This document shows positions 1 through 5,220 of a stretch of DNA of 6,065 bases, piece after piece (position 1 is the stretch's first letter; the number at the start of each line of letters is the position of its first letter). The stretch spans positions 1 to 6,065 of the forward strand of contig JAFADH010000227.1 in the NCBI GenBank assembly GCA_023424995.1, read 5' to 3'. Origin of the DNA: Bacillota bacterium (lineage in GTDB: Bacteria; Bacillota; Clostridia; Lachnospirales; Lachnospiraceae). A program made the translations under genes and the position numbers. The notes below the pieces were generated by a model. The model did not search any database and was not told where the DNA came from. It saw only the letters and a program-made list of their open reading frames with translations.

Positions 1-2992
1 CATAGAAATTATCCTTGGCGGTCTGCAATGCGATATTCACCGACATAACTGTCTCTGACGCATAAATCAGTGCTGTGCCTTCTGTGATTTTCGCATCCAG
101 TGCTTCTGTTTCTTCTGCGGTGTAACCGGATTTTCTTTCAATTAATTTATCTGTATAGGTATGAAACTCTGCAATCGCAGCATTGACGGCATTGATCACC
201 TCCTGATCCGAGGAGGCTGCTATGGCCAGCCAGCTAAGCAGGATATCCGGACCTGCCGGGTCTTCATAGACACTGACAGTTACCTCTGCATCAATGGGTA
301 AATCGAAAAAGTAACTTACGGTCTTCTCCCCGTTATTCGAAAATCTCCCCAGCACCTGGGCAACAATCTCATTATCCAGGGTATAGGATACTGAGATGGC
401 ATAATTACGGTTAGTCGCCCACCACTCCTGGAAGCCTGCCAATAACTGATAGCTTCCTGCCTCCAGAGGAAGCTTATATTCGATTCTCTTATCCGTTCTT
501 GCCCAGAAACCGCTTTCAAAGCAATTTAAGCTTTCCGGATTTTTTATACCCATATCGGTCTCCAGGCTGCCGGTATAGCCCCAGCTTCCTTCCGTATAAG
601 CTTTATCAAAGGTATCATCATTAATTAAAGCAACCTTGGCTTTGATCAGATCATATACTGTCGATCCCACAGCGGCCCCGGAATCTATATAATACCGCAT
701 TCCTTCCGGTACCAATAATATCCGGGCGGTGACCTCACGATGATATCCGGCCAAATTACCTGTCACTGAAGTCAGTACCGCCGGCAATAAATCCCCCGCC
801 TGCCATTCGACCGCAACCTCCTTATCCACCGGTTCCCCATTATCATAAACACGGACATTAAGGGTCGAAGGCAGGCTCTCCGTACTAAAGTAGATATCCT
901 CCATAGCTGAATTTATCTTAATAGGGTAAAGTTCTTCCAGCTCCTCCAAGTCCCAATCTCCATAGTTCCTGATCTTAATAACATTGCCCTCGCCAATCTC
1001 AACGGGCAGCCATATGTATCTGGAATCTGCCAGGTCACCGGATATCCAGCGGTCTCCCATATAGATATATAAGCCTTTTTCAGTGTTATACGGAATTACA
1101 TTCGTGCTCTGGGAACCAAATGTGGTACGGCTGGTATCGCCGATACAGGGATCACCCATGTTGGTCCAGGTTCCTAAGATCTCATCCGCAACCCAGTATT
1201 GAGCCTGATTGGGGTCCCATCCCGTTGCCCCGGAGGTAATCATATAATACTTGTCCTCATACTTGAACAAAGCCGGCGCCTCTCTCTGTGCCCCGGGGAA
1301 GAGGCGTACGAAATCCATCCCATGCACCGCCTCGTCTACCGGTGTGGCAAGATAGGTATAGTCATAATTCAACTTGGAGATGAACATGGTTCTGTTTTCT
1401 TCACTGGAATAGATAATGTAAGCGGTTCCGTTATCATCCACAAATAAGTTCATGTCCCTTGCAAAGCCTTTGCTCTCCTCATACCATTCACCCTTCAGCT
1501 GGTCCTCCGGACATATATTGAGCCGATAACGGTCGATGAACCGGAAGGGTCCTGCGGGTGAAGCACTTACCGCCACCCCAGCGCAGGCTGCCGCATAGTT
1601 CGCCGAGCTTGTCTGTGTGGGACCGTCCGCATGGAACCATAATACATATAGCCCGGTATTTTGATTATAGATCATCTTAGGCCTTTCGATAACCGAGGTG
1701 GAGTCATTGATACACAGGAATACATTATCCTTTTCTTCCTCCGTATAATTATCATATAGATCAGTAAAATAAGGATCATTATCAAGCTGGACCCTTGTTG
1801 CAACGGTCCTCATGACATAACCCTCAAAGGTCCAATTGTACATGTCCGAAGAAGAATAGGCGCTGATTCCGTTACTGCGGTAGCCTTTTGTCTTATCCTC
1901 GCCGTACCACCACCATTTGTCGCCTAATTTCTGTACCTGTCCTCCATGCGCCTGGATCTTCACTCCGTTGGTATCCTTCCACACTCTGCCGTTGGTGCCT
2001 GAAAATGACGCGTAGGTCTCTATGGTGCGAAGCGCTGCAAGCTGTGCATCCAGCCGGTCGCACATCTCCCTGATTTCTTCTTCCGCAGCTTCCGCGGCAT
2101 CTGCCATAGCCCGTGCTTCTTCCAGTAAGGCATCTAAGTCGCCTGCGGTATCTTTTCTGCCGGCCGCATCAAGATATATTTCACCCAAAGGCTCTTCTGC
2201 ATATACCACGCCTTCTGCCGCCGCACTTGCCACTGCTCTCTCAATAACATCGATCTTTGCTGTCAGAGTTGAGACATCACTGGGAATAACCGCTCTTATG
2301 ATTATGTAGTTTATGATGGGGTCCACATATTGATTGGTCCTGGTTGGATTGTGAACAAATACATTCAATTCACCGTCGGTAACTTCTACTTCGCTAACCT
2401 TCTCTACCAGGGCATTCTGGCCAAGCTGGAGAGCATTCGCAACCGTTGTTCCCTCTAATACGATATTCACCGGTCTTGCCGACCAGGGACACTTAAATCC
2501 CACCGATACCTCATAATTCCCCTCCGGCAGCTCAAAATCATAGTAGATCCCGCTTGTCCCGGATACATATGTAATCTGTCCCGTATAAAAATATGTGGCT
2601 GTTTTGTCAAGACTGGTCCCTGTACCCCCTGCCACCAAAACCGAATTGGTATCGTTCGGACGGTAGCCCCAGGAATATCCCGTCGTATCTTCTCCGTATT
2701 CCTTATCCGTAACAGACTGGTAGAGCCCCATATAATCGCTCGTATTTACTCTGTCAACGATCTGTGCGCCGCAGTTGGCAAAATACAAAACATAATCATT
2801 GGCGATCAGTTCCTCAAGAGCAGGCTCCGCCTTTTGTCCGCTTACCTCCGGACCGGATGCGGGCTCGGATAATAATACCGCTTCATCAATAGAAGCCAGG
2901 TTCTCCTGAGCCTGTACGGCATATGACACTGATTGGATAATGATTGCCAGACTGAGCAGCATGGCTGTGAATTTAAGCTTGCTTTTTTGCAT
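1..2992 (-). CDS. Secreted multimodular family 43 glycoside hydrolase, exo-beta-1,3-galactanase-like (3' end outside window)
   Basis: The frame is open for 997 codons and leaves the window without a stop. The ATG at 2992 is preceded by GAGGAGG (3004-3010), 11 nt away, and starts a signal peptide: basic MQKSKLK, a hydrophobic core, and probable cleavage after VQA (residue 28). Domains: a carbohydrate-binding-like beta module (about 67-234), an Ala/Glu-rich helical spacer (238-328), GH43 (about 335-680), an Ig-like Big_4-type domain (689-766, with VEW at 728-730), a second binding-like module (767-925) and a second helical spacer (927 onward, FIVAR-like). GH43 motifs visible are AHGG (348-351), WYGED (362-366), ERPKMIYN (436-443), ARDMNLF (511-517), REAPALFK (570-577), TSGATGW (586-592), FGSQST (625-630) and DSRYIWLP (656-663). 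This set resembles subfamily 24 exo-beta-1,3-galactanases, which release galactose from arabinogalactan backbones. E571 is the likely acid and Q628 may replace the usual Asp base. The family is secure; the substrate is inferred. A C-terminal anchor or further modules may lie beyond the edge. Confidence 0.9.
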   Translation of the reverse strand, partial: MQKSKLKFTAMLLSLAIIIQSVSYAVQAQENLASIDEAVLLSEPASGPEVSGQKAEPALEELIANDYVLYFANCGAQIVDRVNTSDYMGLYQSVTDKEYGEDTTGYSWGYRPNDTNSVLVAGGTGTSLDKTATYFYTGQITYVSGTSGIYYDFELPEGNYEVSVGFKCPWSARPVNIVLEGTTVANALQLGQNALVEKVSEVEVTDGELNVFVHNPTRTNQYVDPIINYIIIRAVIPSDVSTLTAKIDVIERAVASAAAEGVVYAEEPLGEIYLDAAGRKDTAGDLDALLEEARAMADAAEAAEEEIREMCDRLDAQLAALRTIETYASFSGTNGRVWKDTNGVKIQAHGGQVQKLGDKWWWYGEDKTKGYRSNGISAYSSSDMYNWTFEGYVMRTVATRVQLDNDPYFTDLYDNYTEEEKDNVFLCINDSTSVIERPKMIYNQNTGLYVLWFHADGPTQTSSANYAAACAGVAVSASPAGPFRFIDRYRLNICPEDQLKGEWYEESKGFARDMNLFVDDNGTAYIIYSSEENRTMFISKLNYDYTYLATPVDEAVHGMDFVRLFPGAQREAPALFKYEDKYYMITSGATGWDPNQAQYWVADEILGTWTNMGDPCIGDTSRTTFGSQSTNVIPYNTEKGLYIYMGDRWISGDLADSRYIWLPVEIGEGNVIKIRNYGDWDLEELEELYPIKINSAMEDIYFSTESLPSTLNVRVYDNGEPVDKEVAVEWQAGDLLPAVLTSVTGNLAGYHREVTARILLVPEGMRYYIDSGAAVGSTVYDLIKAKVALINDDTFDKAYTEGSWGYTGSLETDMGIKNPESLNCFESGFWARTDKRIEYKLPLEAGSYQLLAGFQEWWATNRNYAISVSYTLDNEIVAQVLGRFSNNGEKTVSYFFDLPIDAEVTVSVYEDPAGPDILLSWLAIAASSDQEVINAVNAAIAEFHTYTDKLIERKSGYTAEETEALDAKITEGTALIYASETVMSVNIALQTAKDNFY

Positions 2993-3287
2993 TCTTAAGT
3001 ATACCTCCTCAAATAATATTATTGATAATAATTAATTTCCTTTCATTCCTCTGCGGATCCTGCAATCTGATCCGGTACCGGGCAATCTTCCCAATAATTT
3101 TGTCTTATGCCCCAATACATAGGATTTATCATTGGAAAGCGGTACAGTTTCTTCTGTATCAGTTTTGTAACCGGTTTCAAAGCTGACTGCAATCGATTTC
3201 ATAATTAGGCAGAAATATCCTTGAGCTTCAATGCCAGTATGATATGTGTTTTATGTAATTAAAAAAGGAATAAATGTATTATCAATT
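2993..3287 (-). promoter_or_regulatory. Long 5' leader of the GH43 gene
   Basis: If transcription starts about 7 nt past the -10 box at 3294-3299, the untranslated leader is about 295 nt, unusually long for a single enzyme gene. It contains a possible 56-codon frame (3032-3202). Between that frame and the ribosome binding site lies an AT-only inverted repeat, ATTATT-GAT-AATAAT (3018-3032). It also holds two short GC palindromes, CCGGTACCGG near 3072 and AACCGGTT near 3170. I recognise no known riboswitch or T-box pattern. Whether the leader is regulatory is inference. Confidence 0.4.
3032..3202 (-). CDS. Doubtful small ORF (56 aa) in the GH43 leader
   Basis: The frame runs from ATG at 3202 to TAA at 3032-3034 and ends 40 nt before the GH43 start. 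The product begins MKSIAVSFETGYKTD and has a basic end, GSDCRIRRGMKGN. There is no signal peptide, membrane segment or motif I recognise. The only ribosome-binding-like sequence, AAGGA, lies about 15 nt upstream of the ATG, which is too far for efficient initiation. The frame stays open upstream of the ATG for about 15 codons, so it could also be the tail of a decayed gene. It could be a leader peptide, a remnant or chance. Confidence 0.2.
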   Translation of the reverse strand: MKSIAVSFETGYKTDTEETVPLSNDKSYVLGHKTKLLGRLPGTGSDCRIRRGMKGN

Positions 3288-3293
3288 AATAAG

Positions 3294-3322
3294 ATTATAC
3301 AATTGTATGGTATATTTTTCAA
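3294..3322 (-). promoter_or_regulatory. Sigma-A promoter for the GH43 gene
   Basis: On the minus strand the -35 box TTGAAA (3317-3322) and a perfect -10 box TATAAT (3294-3299) are separated by exactly 17 nt. It lies in an AT-rich stretch upstream of the glycosidase and points towards it. A 12-bp perfect palindrome, ATACAATTGTAT (3297-3308), overlaps the -10 box and could be a repressor operator. The 9-bp direct repeat TCAATTAAT occurs at 3282-3290 and 3319-3327, on either side of the core. Confidence 0.75.
3297..3308. promoter_or_regulatory. Candidate operator palindrome over the -10 box
   Basis: ATACAATTGTAT is its own reverse complement over 12 bp and overlaps four bases of the TATAAT box. 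A dimeric repressor bound here would block the promoter. In AT-rich DNA such a palindrome can also arise by chance, and no cognate regulator gene adjoins the glycosidase within the window. Confidence 0.3.
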
Positions 3323-3587
3323 TTAATTTATAATTATTTCCATATTATTTTTCTGAAGGTTTGTCACATACACAATGAAATAAAAAAGCTTACCTAAATA
3401 TTATGTCAGACTGAATGCACCACTTTATGGGAAACACAGTATGCCGCTAAGCAGGGCATTCCGTGCGCGCTATGATATCACAAATATGCTCGGTACAGCA
3501 TGTATTTTTGACATATGTTTTTCAAAAGAAATCCTCGACTTAGACTGGTTCTCATAGAGATATTTATTGAACCGTGGGTATTGGTTG
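3323..3587. other. Non-coding stretch between the glycosidase promoter and the mobile-element remnant
   Basis: I see no convincing gene here. The first 80 bases are very AT-rich. A weak 7-bp hairpin, ATATGCT-CGGTAC-AGCATGT (3484-3503, one G-T pair), is followed by ATTTTT on the plus strand and looks slightly like a terminator, although no plus-strand gene precedes it. One end of the ICE remnant probably lies in this interval or just to its left. I could not identify an attachment-site core or flanking direct repeat. Confidence 0.4.
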
Positions 3588-3616
3588 AGGCAGACAGCAG
3601 ATTAAGCTGTCTGCCT
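3588..3616. repeat. Perfect 11-bp inverted repeat at the end of the recombinase remnant
   Basis: AGGCAGACAGC (3588-3598) and GCTGTCTGCCT (3606-3616) pair perfectly around a 7-nt loop. On the minus strand the TAA stop of the decayed recombinase falls in the loop. The position suits a transcription terminator for the recombinase, but no run of T follows on either strand, so it is not a canonical intrinsic terminator. It may instead be an RNA-stabilising hairpin or an element-end feature. Confidence 0.55.
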
Positions 3617-4430
3617 TTGCCGTTGTTCGGCTATTTTCTCGGCTTCCTCTGCGAAAGCTCCGATGTCGCGGTAGTGAATAACGATTTTCTGCTCCGCCGC
3701 TCTGGAGTACCGCTCTGCTTGTTCTCCGACCTCAATTTTCTCGATAAGGATGTTCATCAGCTCACCGCTGAGTTCGTTTATCTCGATGTACCGCTTTGCT
3801 TTATCAATAAATCGAGTAATGTTGGCGATAGAGTTTTCAGTTCTTCAATGTGTTCAGTTACTGAACTGCTCGTTGGTGACCTTGTCAAGCACATTGTCCT
3901 CGTATAATTGTTTGAACAAGGTGCTGAGATCGGCATCCCTCCGGCGCATCAATTCCAATTACCTTTGGAGCCACTCAATTTCACGGCGGGTTTCAGTGTT
4001 GTTTTTCCAGTTGATGTAATGGATGAATAACGCTTCCTGCTATCTTGCAAAATGAGTTACTCTCAGTAAGTCATCCAGAATGATAGCCGCCGGATAGATT
4101 TCCCGAAAGTAGTGTCCGCTGCATTTTTACTTGCGTCATTTTCGGTAAGTAGAACACATCGGCGGCCATGGTGTGCGTACGGTGCAGAGTCATAACCTCT
4201 CCGCAATCGAGGCAACGGACGAATACTGATAAAATATCCTGTTCTTCCATGTTTGTTCAGCGCCGTTTGTGCTCATTGATTTCCTGCACGATGACCCAGA
4301 TTTCTTTTGTTATCAGAGGCTCATGCGTGTTCTCAAACCGCAGATGCTCTGATTCGGGACGTTCAATTCGCTTCTTGTTTTTGTAGGGCAGCGTAGTGTA
4401 CCGAAGGTTGATGGTATACCCCAAATAGAT
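3602..4430 (-). pseudogene. Decayed large serine recombinase, C-terminal part (TnpX/TndX-like ICE recombinase)
   Basis: Reading the minus strand and switching frames gives a recognisable series. From about 4430 comes YLGYTINLRYTTLPYKNKK, then RPESEHLRFENTHEPLIT, EIWVIVQEINEHKRR, a stop, and MEEQDILSVFVRCLDCGEVMTL. This is the end of the recombinase domain plus the first CxxC of the zinc ribbon. After a frameshift the second Cys pair lies in CSTYRK and KCSGHYFREIY (Cys codons near 4155 and 4123). A coiled region follows (TRREIEWLQR, LSTLFKQLYEDNVLDKV), then a DUF4368-like end, FIDKAKRYIEINELSGELM to VIHYRDIGAF, stopping at 3602-3604. In-frame stops follow HKRR, FAR, LQR and QFSN, and a shortened stretch near 3850 suggests a small deletion. 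The N-terminal catalytic serine domain is absent. Such enzymes excise and integrate clostridial conjugative transposons; this copy cannot work. Confidence 0.85.
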
Positions 4431-4818
4431 TTATCCTCCCGAAGCCGGGTATCCAGATATACGGCTTGCTGTCGATGACTGTCCTGTCGCCGGATTTAGG
4501 CTCGGTAAAAGCTGGTGCGGATTTTGATACAGCACGAGATGTCGGTTCTGCTGGCCGCATCGTTTCCGTTTCTTTTTCTGCCGTTATTGTCGTTACCTCT
4601 AACTTGCCTTCGGAGACGGCCTCCGTTTCTGGAGCAAGAGCATCGGCAGAGACAAAAATATGTGATCTTTTCTCTGACTGAGCCTCAATTTCTGAAACTA
4701 CGGCGGCTTTTGCCGGCTCGGAGGGTAAAACCCCGACCTCGGTGCTCCATGGCCACACGGCGACATGCAAAGCGACACAAGCGATAACGCCAACTCCAAC
4801 GATTATTTGCTTTTTTAT
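4431..4818 (-). pseudogene. DUF6550-like small membrane-anchored protein of a conjugative element, 3' truncated
   Basis: The open frame spans 4363-4878, but only about 130 residues look authentic. The likely original start is at 4816-4818, where KKQIIVGVGVIACVALHVAV begins one basic patch and one membrane segment. That codon is now ATA, with AGGGAG at a suitable distance upstream. An Ala/Glu/Pro/Thr-rich extracellular linker follows, then EPKSGDRTVID and YIWIPGFGRI. From memory, this layout and a closing PGFGW-type motif characterise DUF6550 proteins in clostridial ICEs; here the Trp is replaced by Arg. Just after this motif the sequence becomes serine recombinase (in another frame), so the normal DUF6550 tail is lost. 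The ORF-terminal residues, from about NLFGVYH to QKQEAN, are recombinase DNA read out of frame. The function of the family is not known to me. Confidence 0.55.
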
Positions 4819-4911
4819 ATATATCAGCTCCCTTCGCCAACACACATACCACAAGTCGACGGAGATAGCTATATCCATTTGCTAAATATTGTTTGCGATT
4901 GCATAATAATA

Positions 4912-4940
4912 TTGAAATTTACGCAATTTATTGTTAGAAT
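4912..4940 (+). promoter_or_regulatory. Sigma-A promoter for the regulator/DUF4236 pair
   Basis: TTGAAA (4912-4917) and TAGAAT (4935-4940) are separated by 17 nt and lie 38 nt upstream of the GTG start of the regulator. The 13-bp inverted repeat TAGAAT-A-ATTCTA (4935-4947) begins at the -10 box and covers the expected start of transcription, a natural place for autoregulation by the HTH protein. Confidence 0.65.
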
Positions 4941-4947
4941 AATTCTA
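4935..4947. promoter_or_regulatory. Candidate autoregulatory operator
   Basis: Perfect 6-bp arms, TAGAAT and ATTCTA, flank a single A. The site coincides with the -10 box and initiation region of the regulator promoter. Small Cro/C1-type proteins commonly bind such short palindromes in their own promoters; the assignment here is inference. Confidence 0.35.
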
Positions 4948-4978
4948 TATTCTTGGATTCTTGGACGAGGGGAAGCAA

Positions 4979-5189
4979 GTGTACGTGAACTATAAAAAAC
5001 TATGGAAACTACTCATTAATAAAGAAATGAAAAAAAGATTTGAGTATTTCAACGGGATTGAGTACTGTTTCTATGACTAAGCTTGCAAACAATCAAAATG
5101 TGAGTACGGATATTTTAGTAAGAGTATGCCGGGCTTTAAATTGTGACATCTCTGATATTATGGGAATTGTAGAAGATAAAGAAAATTAA
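4979..5189 (+). pseudogene. Small Cro/C1-type HTH regulator interrupted by a +1 frameshift
   Basis: GTG at 4979 follows AGGGG with 6 nt spacing. It begins MYVNYKKLWKLLINKEMKK, the typical first helix of the short YKKLWKLL-type XRE regulators of clostridia. After residue 19 a run of seven A (5030-5036) puts the rest out of frame, and the starting frame stops at 5078-5080 after 33 codons. Skipping one base restores DLSISTGLSTVSMTKLANNQ (slightly degenerate helix-turn-helix) and continues through VSTDILVRVCRALNCD to SDIMGIVEDKEN and TAA at 5187-5189. The restored product is 69 residues, normal for this family. One A fewer would repair the frame. The rest is well conserved, so the shift is either recent, a sequencing or assembly error, or corrected by slippage on the A run. 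It lies 31 bp upstream of the DUF4236 gene and is probably cotranscribed with it. Confidence 0.75.
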
Positions 5190-5220
5190 TATACTAGATA
5201 TAAAATGAGGAGGTCGTGTT

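Noticed and set aside
1888..2309. Plus-strand open frames rich in Ser and Ala.
   Set aside because: They are antisense to the Ala/Glu-rich helical spacer and the start of the GH43 domain; the composition is explained by the opposite-strand codons.
2993..3290. Riboswitch or T-box in the GH43 leader.
   Set aside because: No conserved riboswitch core, T-box sequence or terminator/antiterminator pair could be recognised by eye.
3484..3509. Hairpin followed by five T, resembling an intrinsic terminator on the plus strand.
   Set aside because: The stem is only 7 bp with a G-T pair and no gene on that strand precedes it; it is noted only within the intergenic entry.
3515..3907. A 130-codon plus-strand open frame with hydrophobic stretches.
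   Set aside because: It lies antisense to the serine recombinase remnant, whose minus-strand translation matches a known family; it has no good ribosome binding site and no recognisable motif.
4466..4995. Several overlapping plus-strand open frames.
   Set aside because: Those up to about 4790 are shadows of the DUF6550-like remnant; the frame ending at 4995 crosses the regulator promoter and overlaps its start without protein-like features.
5030..5040. Programmed -1 ribosomal frameshift at an A AAA AAG-type slippery site.
   Set aside because: The needed shift is +1; the -1 frame ends two codons later (K-I-stop) and cannot give the HTH sequence.
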